Origin: Halictus rubicundus
Taxonomy: Eukaryota > Arthropoda > Insecta > Hymenoptera > Halictidae
DNA length: 64,000 nucleotides
Direction: 5' to 3'
Assembly: GCF_050948215.1 (NCBI RefSeq)
Contig: NW_027488622.1
Span: 752,501 to 816,500, forward strand
The translations under genes and the position numbers were made by a program. The notes beneath the pieces were generated by a model. That model was given only the letters and a program-made list of their open reading frames with translations. It had not been told where the DNA came from and searched no databases. This document shows positions 11,122 to 23,426 of the stretch, piece after piece. How positions within the stretch are numbered: position 1 is the stretch's first letter; every line of letters begins with the position of its first letter.

Positions 11122-11419
11122 CATTGGGGCCGTTACCGACCGCTCCCAGCACCCACCTGGCACCCACTTTGAGACTCGCAGTTTAACACGGGGGCTGGCA
11201 GTCTTTATATATATCTCGTCGGTGCATTGGGGCCGTTACCGACCGCTCCCAGCACCCACTTTGAGACTCGCAGTTTAACACGGGGGCTGGCAGTCTTTAT
11301 ATATATCTCGTCGGTGCATTGGGGCCGTTACCGATCGCTCCCAGTACCCACCTGGGACCCACTTTGAGACTCGCAGTTTAACACGGGGGCTGGCAGTCTT
11401 TATATATATCTCGTCGGTG
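11122..11419. repeat. Three-unit minisatellite (103, 92, 103 bp)
   Basis: Units start CATTGGGGCCGTTACCG at 11122, 11225 and 11317 and each ends TCTCGTCGGTG. The middle unit lacks 11 bp. On the minus strand every unit has TATATATAAAGACTGCCAG, a TATA-like start followed by GC-rich sequence, as in tandem promoter monomers of some retroelements. The same terminal motif is in the fold-back at 2935-3517. Confidence 0.85.
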
Positions 11420-12467
11420 GCCCGGGTCAGTCACGTGACTTTTCAAGATTCGGTGGTCGGTATCTGCCGTACAGTTTCCTTTACAGAAATGGTATTACCT
11501 ACAAATGTGTAGCTGACTGATGAATACGAGATGGAGCTATCGTCGTATTCTATTATGAATCAGAAAGAGAACTCGATTGACGTTGCAACACAAGAGGTGT
11601 GTGACGAGGAAGCTAGATTTTACTGCGTTGTCAGCTTTTAAAAGGGGAATGTTGCCGTATCATATTCATACAAACACCGTCGATGATCGCATGGAAAGCG
11701 TTCGAGCTGGTTCGAGCGTTCTTTTCTTCCTTTCGGATCTGTCGAAATTTGGAGACTTATTCTTTCTTAATTTAAAATATGGAATTTTTCATTGTAAATA
11801 ATTGTATTAAACGATCATTGAATATTGACTTGTTTAAAAATCTTCTTAATTTTTTAAACTTTCTATACGAATATAACACGAATATATGTATGTATATGTA
11901 AAATTTACAGAAGAAAAGTATAGTTTTAAAAATTACGTTTTTTATATATTGTTAACAAATATATAAACACATATTAACACATCAATATAATAGATTTGAA
12001 TTTTAATACGAAGAATATTATTTTTCGACGTGGAAATGAAAGGTATAAACAATCACGGCATGATTAAAATATTAAAAATATTAAAAGATATTAAAAAGAT
12101 AAAAATAAGAAATATTATAAAAAAAACAAAAAACCCGACTGCGAAAAGAATTAAAAAGAGAAGAAACAAGAAACTAATTTATCAAATAAAATATTGGTAA
12201 TAAATAAAACAAAATATAAATAGAAAGTATAAATTATCAATAATTCTTTTCGCAGTAAGATTTTTTGTTTTATTAATAATATTTTTTATTTTTATCTCTT
12301 TAGCGTATGTCGCTAAAGAGGTCAAGTTTTTTGTTTGAAACGTGCGTAAATCGCCCCATCTGGATAAGCTCTAAAGGTTCGACAAGGATAGCGAAGAGCC
12401 ATCCCGAGACTGAACAAGATAGACATACTACGACGAGCGACCGCGATCGAGCTCTAGCACTTGAAAG
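11420..12467. other. AT-rich spacer with a small palindrome
   Basis: No gene recognised. Positions about 12098-12170 and 12235-12300 are imperfect inverted copies (TGCGAAAAGAATT and AATTCTTTTCGCA). Next to them 12296-12320 forms a perfect 10-bp stem, CTCTTTAGCG and CGCTAAAGAG, with a 5-base loop. These look like a small MITE remnant, not an RNA gene. Confidence 0.5.
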
Positions 12468-13016
12468 CAGAGTTGGGTAAAATATTCATCTAAATAAAAA
12501 TTTCGAATAACCAATAAAAGATAAAAAAATCTTTACTCGTCGAGAATCGAACAAATAATTTTATTCGACGAGAATTTATCCGACGAATAAAGATCATTTT
12601 TTTATTCGAAGCGGATTTATTCGAACTTCGAATAATTTTTCCATCTTTGATCTGTATCTTTTATTCGAAGGCTTCGAATAAATCTTCGAATAACTTTTGC
12701 CAGCTCGAATAAACGGTGACGAGGTTCGACGAGCTCCGAACTTCAAAGACCCAGCGACTGACAAACGGCATACAATGTAAGCAGATAAAGAATCGCGCAC
12801 GAATGAAAGTTTAAACTTTTAGATTTTTCAATATACCTTAATGAAATTGTGACGAGTGAATTGATGGGATTTTCCTGATGAAAATGAGTTCAAATTCGAG
12901 TGTAATCGAACAATTTTCATTGATACGTAATGTTACGATAAAAATTACAATCTCATTGAAGACAGTCCAAATGACGTCGTGTTTGGACTCATTTTCATCG
13001 GAATAAGCTCTTTTCT
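12468..13016. mobile_element. Half copy of the hAT-like fold-back element
   Basis: Starts CAGAGTTGGGTAAAATATTC and follows the left arm of the 3518-5147 element through the TTCGAATAAA region, the ACGGCATACAATGTAAGCAG stretch and GACGTCGTGTTTGGACTCAT, ending near the centre of that element. The other arm is missing. No coding capacity. Confidence 0.6.
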
Positions 13017-13302
13017 TTTCTGATAAAAATTACACCGAACATGATATAATTAGCATCACATTTAATTGACGATTACAAATTCTATCAAGTACAAGCTTGC
13101 TGCACACAAGTTCTCGTACAATCGACCGAAGCAAGGATGTTTTGTGTGAGTTCTGGGCCAAGGTCGCAGGACAGTCCCTTTGTCATCGGCGGGGCAGTAA
13201 CGAGGGAGGACTAATTTATGGCACACCCAAGTGTCACTTTTCCTTCCCACGGGGGTCTACAATAACAAAAACTCAAGTCAAAACATATTACAATCTAAAA
13301 AT
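13017..13302. other. Spacer without recognised features
   Basis: Only short open frames on both strands. The final AAAT (13299-13302) is the target-site duplication of the LTR element that follows. Confidence 0.45.
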
Positions 13303-14649
13303 TGTAACCGTATCGATTACATATCGATATGTATCGATCGGGCGGCGTGTCGCATGAGCAACGCGGACCCCCACCACGACGTCCCTGGTCGTCCTGTCAT
13401 CCTTCTCTTAATGAAGGATCGCAGGATCCCCCACTAATTAGCGTGCGCGCGCATCGATCCCCACGCGATACGGATCGAATGAGGTCGATGCGCGACAGAA
13501 TTAAACACTCTACGTCTGGGCGCGAGCTTGTTCGGGTTCGGGAATTTCGAGCTGTTCGGTACGCAGCGAGCGAGTCAAACCGACTCAGGGGCGATACAGT
13601 CAAACCGACTGCGTTCCTTCGTCTCGTGATATCCTCAAACTGAGGAAGTGTCGTATAAACCGCACGACACGGGTCTATAAAGTCCTACGAGCGGCAATCA
13701 ACGGCCGTAGGGATTAATCAAATAATAAGTACAACGAGACGAGGGAAACTGCATCGGTCTCGAGTCGTATTATCCACAAAAGGAAGTTAATTCTCTTGCC
13801 CGTTTCGGGAGATTCGCGATACGGTAATCAGAGTAAGTACGGTTAACGTCTTTCCACCGATACCGGATAGTCTCCGAACCCACTGACTAGTGCCGACGGA
13901 GGCGATCCTCAGGGTCGGGTGTCTGACCGACGCCTTGTACGTGTCGTCATTCGGGCACTTTTCCTGCGTGAGCAGCGAGTGCTCGTATGCTACGACGACT
14001 CACGTTCGTTCGGGAAATTCGCGATACGGTAATCAGAGTAAGTACGGTTAACGTCTTTCCACCGATACCGGATAGTCTCCGAACCCACTGACTAGTGCCG
14101 ACGGAGGCGATCCTCAGGGTCGGGTGTCTGACCGACGCCTTGTACGTGTCGTCATTCGGGCACTTTTCCTGCGTGAGCAGCGAGTGCTCGTATGCTACGA
14201 CGACTCACGTTCGTTCGGGAGACTCGCGATACGGTAATACGATAAAAGTATAAGAAAGGGACCCAGACGTGGAGCCAGGATAGGGCTCGGGCAACTGCCT
14301 ATGCGAAGGCACGATCCTACGAAGTCGCGATCGTTTCGGCGCGAATTGCGAACGGCATTGATCTCGCAATCGTCGTATTGCGGTTACTGTACATATAAGG
14401 AATAACAGAATATATCTTATTTCTACCTCCAACATCGTCTCCGAATGATTCAAAGTAGTTTGAACCTCTCCGTCTTCCAGTGCCTGGAGGCACGAACCTT
14501 ATCTTACTAGGGTTGTAACCGTCCCTATCTATCTAGCGGAAGCTCAACATTGATACGATTTCTCTCACGTGCCTTCTTCGTGGGGAGGCGACAGCGTGCG
14601 CGTGGAAAGACACGGCAGGAACGCGAAGAAGGAGAATAAAACGGTTACA
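13303..14649 (+). repeat. 5' LTR of the gag-only element
   Basis: 1347 bp, unusually long for its small interior. It contains a 205-bp tandem duplication: units start CGGGAGATTCGCG at 13806, CGGGAAATTCGCG at 14011 and a third partial one at 14216. AATAAAAC just before the end may be a polyadenylation signal. Several open frames inside (for example 104 and 82 codons) occur identically in both LTRs and have no recognised domain. Confidence 0.93.
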
Positions 14650-14653
14650 TATT

Positions 14654-14671
14654 TGGCGCCCAACGTGGGGC
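14654..14671 (+). other. tRNA-Lys primer-binding site
   Basis: TGGCGCCCAACGTGGGGC is the known 18-base complement of a lysine tRNA 3' end; it sits four bases downstream of the LTR, the usual position. Confidence 0.88.
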
Positions 14672-14711
14672 GGAGAGGTTCTAACATATTGAGGGTTAGG
14701 AGTCGATAAGC

Positions 14712-16403
14712 ATGGCAAACGAGAACCGGGTAAAGACACGAAAGAACCAGGGTCAACCGGTCACGGGCGAAATCACGGTTTCCTCAGGGGTGACCCCACC
14801 CCGCCCACTGAATACTCCACCACGGGATTCAGAGGACGGGATGAATATAGACCAATTGCGTGACGTTATTCGCGACCTACGCCTAAAGATTTCGCGGCAG
14901 GACGAAAGGATTCTCCAGCTCGAGGTTAAACTGGCGGCGGGGATGGGTAGACATGTCGAGCACGTTGAAGCCCGTGAGCACATCGCCGAGTGGCAGCGCG
15001 AAATCGAGGCGCGTTTAGATCGCGAAAGTCAAGCGAATAAGCGTCGCGAAATCGAGCTAGAAGCAAAGTTGGCCGAGATTAGGGAAGCGCAGATTAGTTC
15101 TGATGAGTTGTATGAAAGGCTTAGTGCGCACAAGCGCGAGATGCGGGATTGGAGGCGCAAAATAGACTCACGTTTCGATCGCGAATCGCAGCTGGCCGCG
15201 GAAACCGAGGATCGTATCCGGAAGGAGATGCACGACGGCTTCGACGAAGTACTCGCGATGGCGGAGGCACCGCGCCGCCCCGCAACTCACGAAAATGCAA
15301 GGGCAGAACAGCATCCACGTGAACAACGCAACGAGCTACCTGGCCCCAGGGGAATGAATAACGCACGTCACTCCATGCCACGAGATTCACTCGCCCATCG
15401 ATGGCAGACCCACGAATCCACGGGGTTGGAGCCATCATACCTGGCTGCTTCGAGACCATTTGCCGTAAAGCTCAAGCTTCCAGTATTCGAAGGCAAAACT
15501 ACGGAGAAACCTCCGAGATTTCTGCGTGAGATGCGACAGTTCATCGAAGTAGCACGCATGCCGGACGATGAGTTAAAATTTATCATCACACAGGCTCTTA
15601 AGGGGATCGCCAGCGAATGGTGGGACATAGTCACGGAGCAAGTGACCACGTGGAACCAGTTCTCCCGAGTATTCCTGGAACGATTCTGGAGCACGGCCAT
15701 CCAAAGAAAAATACGGGATAATCTCGACTCAGGTGTGTACCGCCCTGAGCCCGGGTTAACACGTGTGGCGTACGCAATGCGGCTGATTGGGAATGCACGC
15801 GACCTCGTGCCACGACCCGCCGACGAAGAAATTGTACTAGCGCTCGCCCGCCACTTCACCCAAGCAGTCGACGACTGCGTGTTAGGACAAAATATCACCA
15901 CAATCGATTCGTTCTTAGCCTTATTAGAACGATTTGATAATGGTGGAACGGTCAACCGGCAGCGAAATCACGAGCGTCAGTCCGGTGATAAAGACTGGCC
16001 TCTGCGCCCGAATTATATGCAAGGGCAAAGAAGCCAGACGTATGGACCGAGCGGGCCACGCATACCATCGAGCGAGTTCACCCAGGCTCTAACTCCCAGA
16101 GAACCATCAAATCAGGCGGGTGACCTCACACGCAGATCCCAGGATGCTCCAAGGCTCTCCAGGGAGAATTACCAATCACAAGAACGACGTCCAGAGGGTG
16201 GAATCCAAAGTGACAGACGGTGGAGTGCCCGTCCAAGTCACATTCGGGCGACGCACTTAGAGGAGAACGAAGACGCCCAAGAAATCGTCGAAGCACGTGA
16301 GGAGGAAACCACCTCGGAAAACGAGTACATAAGAGGCACATTCCACGCATCGAGCCTGCGGCAATATCACCAGCCAGACAAAGAAACACCTAGCAGGTAA
16401 ACG
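14712..16403 (+). CDS. Gag polyprotein, 562 residues
   Basis: Starts at the first ATG after the primer-binding site. Residues about 45-165 are charged and heptad-like (a probable coiled coil). The conserved retrotransposon gag block lies at about 240-430, with motifs such as ALKGIASEWWD, FLERFW and the YAMRLIGNARDL stretch. The tail is Arg/Gln/Ser-rich and acidic at the end; no CCHC zinc knuckle is present. It would form the particle shell and bind RNA through basic segments. The frame is intact, unlike most coding regions in this window, which fits a mobilised element whose gag is still under selection or whose insertion is very recent. The 357 bp between its stop and the 3' LTR hold no pol remnant. 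Confidence 0.88.
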
Positions 16404-16760
16404 AAGGTCGAGCGGTACGAGATGAGCGCGGGGCAAAGGGGTGGTGCCAACATGTAAACAAAATCCCATCGAGACAAGGCACATGATGAGTAAACAAGGT
16501 TCCAGATGCCATGACAAAGGTAACGTCGCAGGACGATTCTAGGAAATCATAATAAGGTGCGCCGTTATAGCTTAGTTGATAAAACCGTTGTCTATATGCG
16601 CTGGTCTAGTTTATTTTACGAATACAATTAAAGTTTATTTTTTTTTCTTTCTTTACAAACGATTATTATATTCGATCATTGCTTTGTGAATTAAACCCGA
16701 TCGCAGTGCATCTTGACTGCGTCCCTGCAACTGCAATCGCGAAATTGGTGGGGGGGCATA

Positions 16761-18107
16761 TGTAACCGTATCGATTACATATCGATATGTATCGATCGGG
16801 CGGCGTGTCGCATGAGCAACGCGGACCCCCACCACGACGTCCCTGGTCGTCCTGTCATCCTTCTCTTAATGAAGGATCGCAGGATCCCCCACTAATTAGC
16901 GTGCGCGCGCATCGATCCCCACGCGATACGGATCGAATGAGGTCGATGCGCGACAGAATTAAACACTCTACGTCTGGGCGCGAGCTTGTTCGGGTTCGGG
17001 AATTTCGAGCTGTTCGGTACGCAGCGAGCGAGTCAAACCGACTCAGGGGCGATACAGTCAAACCGACTGCGTTCCTTCGTCTCGTGATATCCTCAAACTG
17101 AGGAAGTGTCGTATAAACCGCACGACACGGGTCTATAAAGTCCTACGAGCGGCAATCAACGGCCGTAGGGATTAATCAAATAATAAGTACAACGAGACGA
17201 GGGAAACTGCATCGGTCTCGAGTCGTATTATCCACAAAAGGAAGTTAATTCTCTTGCCCGTTTCGGGAGATTCGCGATACGGTAATCAGAGTAAGTACGG
17301 TTAACGTCTTTCCACCGATACCGGATAGTCTCCGAACCCACTGACTAGTGCCGACGGAGGCGATCCTCAGGGTCGGGTGTCTGACCGACGCCTTGTACGT
17401 GTCGTCATTCGGGCACTTTTCCTGCGTGAGCAGCGAGTGCTCGTATGCTACGACGACTCACGTTCGTTCGGGAAATTCGCGATACGGTAATCAGAGTAAG
17501 TACGGTTAACGTCTTTCCACCGATACCGGATAGTCTCCGAACCCACTGACTAGTGCCGACGGAGGCGATCCTCAGGGTCGGGTGTCTGACCGACGCCTTG
17601 TACGTGTCGTCATTCGGGCACTTTTCCTGCGTGAGCAGCGAGTGCTCGTATGCTACGACGACTCACGTTCGTTCGGGAGACTCGCGATACGGTAATACGA
17701 TAAAAGTATAAGAAAGGGACCCAGACGTGGAGCCAGGATAGGGCTCGGGCAACTGCCTATGCGAAGGCACGATCCTACGAAGTCGCGATCGTTTCGGCGC
17801 GAATTGCGAACGGCATTGATCTCGCAATCGTCGTATTGCGGTTACTGTACATATAAGGAATAACAGAATATATCTTATTTCTACCTCCAACATCGTCTCC
17901 GAATGATTCAAAGTAGTTTGAACCTCTCCGTCTTCCAGTGCCTGGAGGCACGAACCTTATCTTACTAGGGTTGTAACCGTCCCTATCTATCTAGCGGAAG
18001 CTCAACATTGATACGATTTCTCTCACGTGCCTTCTTCGTGGGGAGGCGACAGCGTGCGCGTGGAAAGACACGGCAGGAACGCGAAGAAGGAGAATAAAAC
18101 GGTTACA
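16761..18107 (+). repeat. 3' LTR of the gag-only element
   Basis: Same length and, by eye, same sequence as the 5' LTR, including the internal 205-bp duplication. Followed by TSD copy AAAT at 18108-18111. Confidence 0.93.
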
Positions 18108-18477
18108 AAATATTGAAAATTATCAGCATCATGTTTTTTTTTTTTAGTGTTTTGAGTGCAGGGAGGTAAAATGTTTTATACACTATGTCCAGGGGCCATT
18201 CCAACCCCCGGGAGTGTGGGATTCTCCATCATATGGTACCGTTGGCCTACCCACTAAACCTCCTCCCAACACTTGACTCCTCCTTGGTTGTAATTACTAG
18301 ACTGCGGATTTTATAGGTGCATTTTCCATAATGATCCGCAATCTAGTCATTACTTCAGATTCTTCCTGAACACATGCAAAAATATTATTATATTAAAATT
18401 ATAAAACGTAAGATAAATACAAAATGAAAAATTAGAATTAATATACGTACGGATATTTGTGCTCATGAATCTATTAG

Positions 18478-18659
18478 AACAGCTCTCCATATGCGCTGTA
18501 TTGCTCTCGCCGGTGCAATTGCTATCTTCAATTACAATCGTTTGTTAACAGCTCTTCATATGCGTTGTATTGCACTCGCCGGTGCAATTGCGACCTTCAA
18601 TTACAATCGTTTTTTAACAGCTCTTCATATGCGCTGTATTGCACTCGCCGGTGCAATAT
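18478..18659. repeat. 69-bp tandem repeat, 2.6 copies
   Basis: Units beginning AACAGCTCTYCATATGCG start at 18478, 18547 and 18616; the last stops after TGCAATA. It lies just downstream of the minus-strand YqaJ gene and could be a subterminal repeat of that element. The preceding 18112-18477 holds a hairpin (TGCGGAT and ATCCGCA near 18305-18346) and no gene. Confidence 0.85.
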
Positions 18660-18714
18660 AGGCCTCTTATCTTTGATTAGATGTACCTGGTTCTACTGCA
18701 CATGCACTTTCTTT

Positions 18715-21290
18715 CTATGCCAACAATGGTTCTCTAAACGGCTGGCCTCTGTTGTATCTACTGTCTATTATTTCTGGCAGCATGTAGTCCTCGCAGAATC
18801 TTTTTAATTTTTCTTCCATCTCTGCTGCCCAGAATGCATCGTCTCTTTTCACTTGTATTATCTTCATTCCTTTTGGCGTCCATAAACAGAATAGAGCATT
18901 TTGTCTATTTGTTATGTGCAATTGTCCTTGCACTTGATGTTAGTAATGGTGAGTTTTATTCATTTTATCACCCTGAAAAATGCGTCGTATCGCATAAAAC
19001 TTCTCCATTGCTTCATCGGGAGTTAAATCCCTCGCCGAATATGGACACTTTATCTTGACGATTGTATCGTCCTGTACAAGTCCATCTGGTGTCGCACCTA
19101 AGTAAGGCACGACAGAATCGATGAACAGCCCACACGGTAGAATAGAGATTCCTAATTCTACTTCCATTTGTCTCAGGGCGTTCATCTCGTTTTCCCTTCC
19201 GTATTGTACGGCTGGCAGACTTTCGATTTGTGGATACATCACAGCTTTCAAACAACTTGCTCGTGATGTAGTCTTTCGTAATCGGCATACTGGGCCGAAA
19301 TTGGATGCTGTTAATAATTTCTTCCTATAAGCCATCCATCTTTCGCTGTTCCCTTGACTACGAGTTTCAGCCTCGATCGTGTGTCGCATCGATTGCCACT
19401 CGAGGAGCGTTGCCATGTGTCTCTCACATTCAGAAAGATATACTGTCTCCTCCATGTCTGGTTTTGCAGCACTGGGGCCATAATCTTTGTCGCATTGTTG
19501 TTTCTCCTGTCGGAAGGAGGATGCTTTCTTTCGTGCTCTATAGTCAATTTCCTTTTCCACTTCACGCTTACGTCGATTTTCCAACTGTTTTACTAAGGTT
19601 GTCGGTTCTTTGCTCATTGCATCGCTCAATCGACTAAACATTTCTTTTGTGTTGAATTGGACGACAGAAGCAGAGACTCTACCTTGATAAGAACCTCTTT
19701 GTCCATAGTTTATGCGTTTCCCTGCGATGAATTTCGCAATTATATTATTAAAGCACTCTACGGCGTTATTATTCAATGCATATAATAAACTTTCAGCATG
19801 GACGAAGAGCGGCTGCATTGCTTCTTCGATGTTTTGATATATACCCGTTTCTTTTAATTGCGGGACATAATTGATTTGTTCGGGGTCAGAGTATATGCTA
19901 CAAAAGTAAGCCAATCTCTGACACTCTTTGTGTTCACCGAACACGTGACTTGGCACGTTTCTCAGATCTATTTTTAAATTTTTTATTTGGTCTGATAATC
20001 TCAGCTTTTCTTTGAAGTGGTGTTCTGCAGCTTTCTTTACACCAGTGCGCAGACGGAGGGCATTTTGCCTCACGATACCTCTTAGATTTTTGTAGCGGCC
20101 TTTTGCGACGATCTCATTTATCTTTCTGCTGAAATTCCGCAAAAGATGGTTGGTGCATTCAATTTTCCGCACTTGTACCATGTACTCTTTATACGGATCG
20201 TTATCCAAGATCTTTTTATAGACACTGCTATCACCAAAATGTTGTATATTAGGCCGTGCATTTCTACGCTATATTGGAATCCTTCCACAATAGCAGCACT
20301 TTCCATGCCCGTTGAACTCTGATCGCGACCCCAGTTTTTGTAGCAGCGATGCTCGCGTGCCACTTCCTTCTTTTTAGCTGCTGCGTGGCAAACGAAGCAG
20401 AATTTATTTTTTACACTGAGGTGTAGAACCTTCTTCGTGTAATATCCAACGATGGCTCCTACACCAGAAAGGGAATTATAATCGCCGCCACGATATGACC
20501 TCTTCATCCAGCTGCCATCTGCAACTACCGGAATGAACGGTATATTACATCCTGGATGTACGTCGCCTCTTGCTATGGCTAATTCCCTCTCCTGTCTTCC
20601 AGCATCTTCCATCTCTCGTTGTGCAGCCACTTCGAAGGCATCGATTATTTCGTCATGGCATTTTCGGTATAAATGCTTAGACATGCACGGCATATTCATG
20701 CCACATATCATTTCTTCCAGCTGTTTATATCCGCCTCCTGTCAGTATTGTTGCGGAAACTGCGCTGCGATTGATATCCATGGCGTCATTATTTTCTTGAA
20801 TACATCGTATGCGCTCCTTGTGATTGCACATCTGGCATTGCACGTGATAGATTTTCTCTAGTCCGTTTTGTTGACATCCAACTATCTTTAAATGCTTGAT
20901 GCCGCAATTTATCTGTGAATGTTCTTCAAGCTTTACAATTTGATCGAAGACATAGCTGAAGTCAACAAAGTCTATTCCTTGCGATATTGCTGGTTCCACT
21001 GTATCCGATTCTTCATTCTCTATGATCCAGCAGGATTCGGAATTAGTGCCATATTCGACATCTGTATCTTTTTCTTCGTTCTTTGCTGCTACTTGTATAG
21101 TGTTGGCACTGTGTGATTCTTCTACAATTTCTTCTACAATTTCTTCTGTTATCTCTATGTTTTCCGTATTGTACATCGACGTATCTGGCAGCATTTCACG
21201 ATAATTATCCGCACAGAAATCTACTTCTATTTTGTTATTGCCTGCTTCGCTGTTGCATGCTGCTGCATTCAATCGTCGTCGCCTGAACAT
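18715..21290 (-). pseudogene. Mutator-like transposase domain fused to YqaJ-type nuclease, broken
   Basis: The minus-strand frame starts at ATG 21290 with an acidic N-terminus, followed by a cysteine cluster (CQMCNHKERIRC) and a Mutator-like transposase block: VVADGSWMKRSYRGGDYNSL, KNKFCFVCHAA, MESAAIVEGF. Near 20232 the frame shifts by one base; the next frame has ECTNHLLRNF and NNNAVECFNNIIAKFIAGKR, then the YqaJ recombinase/nuclease core LTASNFGPVC, QYGRENEMNA, GATPDGL and IKCPYSARD. A TAA at 18940-18942 then interrupts it; the same frame continues to 18715 with QLHITNRQ and LPEIIDSRYNRGQPFREP. The YqaJ fold is a phage-recombinase-like endonuclease. Arthropod proteins of this architecture are usually read as transposon products. 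Order and conservation are clear; the copy is disabled by one frameshift and one stop. Confidence 0.85.
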
Positions 21291-23426
21291 ATAGTTTGTT
21301 TAACGAGAAATAGTTTCACATTTTTCAATTTAACATCTGATTACAATAATTAGTAAGTAATTGAATTAATTGAAAGGTTTGAATTATGTAATTCAGTTAC
21401 AACGTAGTTGAATTACTATATAATTGAAATATAATGTAATTCAATTGTGCAATTGAATTACAACGTAACTGAATTAGCACAACTATGCCTACATAATTCA
21501 TACGGGTGATTCTACGTTAAATCGATTACTTTTTTGGCCTCGATGTCAGGGATTTTGATGAAATTGAAATATGCTGTAGTTCATATGTAATTGAAAGGGG
21601 AACCCCGCCCCCGGGGGGGGGTCATTATTTTTCTTATTTAAAAATTATTGAAAAGATACTATTTTGTATTTTTAGATGAATAGAGAGGTTTATGATACGG
21701 ACGCCTGAGTCCCCCTATTTTTGTGCAAAAGGTACAACTGGTATTCCAGATGTTTTTAACTCATTATTGCAGTCAGGCCTAAGGTTCGTTTCTTTTTTTT
21801 TTTTTTGGACACGTGCACCTCTACGGCTCTGACCCTCTAAATAGCGATTTACGTATCATAAACCTCCAGATGCGATCCTGCTTCGGGCATTACGAAGCGC
21901 GCGATCCCCCACGGGCCTATACCTGAGCGTTTTCTTCGTCAATAACTACTACTGCTTTGTATTAAACGTTCGTATTGTATATTAACATACGTTTACTTAT
22001 TTGTATTTATTGTAAACCAGAAAGCATGTCAGCTCACTGAAGATAATAATAATAATACGGTTATTCCACGCAAAACCGGACACTTCTTGGAATAATGTTG
22101 CGGGTGTTGTTCAAATTTGAATATGTTCTATTCTTCAGTGACCTATGAAGGAATCCAATGATTTTTCGATATCTTAAAAATTGTTCATTTTCCAGAAGTG
22201 TAAAAAAACGTGTTACCCTTTTTTCATTAAATGATAAGACTAGAATTAACAAACCGATGAGAATGAGTATTTAGGAGCTTATAGTGAAAACATATGAGTA
22301 TCTGCTAAAAATGTTGTCATTTGAGAAAAATGTTTTCTCAACATTTATTTTGTAATTGTTTTAAACAACTGCAGTGTTTTCATAGCAGGGACATTTTTAA
22401 AAATTTGGAAAGAAATGAGGATACAGCAGTCGAATGGAGAAATGCAGTGAAGGTAGAAGAAATAAACTTTACCGGAAATTGAAGCAGTTTTCAAACACAC
22501 CCTGCGTGGGTCTGTGGTACGTCAAGTTTCATTGAGAAACGGTACGAACGGGCAGACTTTCTCAAGGACGTGAGAATGGTTTTTTTGCAGTACCCGAGTC
22601 GTAAAGTAATAAATTCGCCTAAGAGACAGGGAGAGGCTCTGCAAAATGACATCGCCTAACTCGACCATAACAGAAACCGAAACTGAAATTCGAACTGACG
22701 TCAGAAAACACATGTTTCGAGCATGTACTGTTACACAGGGTGAGGCACTAAAACCGGCCACCTGAATAACTTGGTTGCTATTGGTGATAGGAAAAAACGC
22801 ATCAGGCCAAAATTATTTGGTATCGAGCGGCTGATTATTCGATGTTACTATTTTTTTGATTGGTGGAGGCGTCAAGAAGATATGAATGTCATCTCAGTTT
22901 TTGTTTAATGGAACCACATATTTTTGAACTGCTACGATTGTAGCCCTTCTCCAGACAATTTCAACGACATAGTCATGGTCATTCAAGGTCATTCAAGGTT
23001 ATAAACGTTAACAAGGAGGAAGAATATAAATTCACTGTGAATGCTACGTAAAATATGAACAATGTGCCTCAATGTGCTTCAGTTTTTCATAGTGAGTATT
23101 CACACTGTTTTTGGGTAAGTATTGTATATCTTTCATTGAATCATAACAAAACTAAAACTTAATTTTTTACGCTTTCTGCAAACTTTGTCTGCAGACATCC
23201 AAAAGCTGCAGATAATTAATTTGACTAGACAAATTGACCAAAAGTTCATCAATTTGAAAACGTACTGGTTAAATTAATTGGCTTATCTTTTATATTTGTT
23301 ATATTTTTGTTTATACCTTTATCTTTTATAAACGCATAACACGTATGTGAAATAATACGAAATAACAAAGGGCGTAATATATAGCATGGAAATTATTTTA
23401 AGATAATTGAAAAATTATCTATAATT
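21291..23426. other. AT-rich spacer, possible element end
   Basis: Subterminal-looking TAATTCAATTG and GTTACAACGTA repeats lie at 21350-21500 upstream of the YqaJ gene. A G/C run sits at 21600-21622. ACAGGGTGAGGC at 22734, reminiscent of DNA-transposon ends, starts a segment to about 23010 with ATTCAAGGTCATTCAAGG. Nothing else can be supported. Confidence 0.45.

Larger units (their letters stand above)
13303..18107 (+). mobile_element. Non-autonomous Ty3/Gypsy-like LTR element, gag only
   Basis: Two 1347-bp LTRs (13303-14649 and 16761-18107) begin TGTAACCG and end CGGTTACA; they look identical. A 4-bp duplication AAAT flanks the element. Four bases after the 5' LTR comes TGGCGCCCAACGTGGGGC (14654-14671), complementary to the 3' end of tRNA-Lys. 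A G-rich polypurine tract (TGGTGGGGGGG, about 16746-16756) precedes the 3' LTR. The 2.1-kb interior has one long frame, a gag, and no protease, RT or integrase. It must therefore depend on pol supplied by a relative. Recent mobility is implied by the LTR identity. Confidence 0.93.

Noticed and set aside
13329..14453. Open frames of 60-104 codons inside the 1347-bp LTRs (and again at 16787-17911)
   Set aside because: They occur identically in both LTRs because the LTRs are identical; no domain and no start context support translation.
16561..16625. tRNA-like string near GCGCCGTTATAGCTTAGTTG
   Set aside because: An A-box-like match is present, but no convincing B box and no cloverleaf pairing; it lies in the 3' part of the gag-only element.
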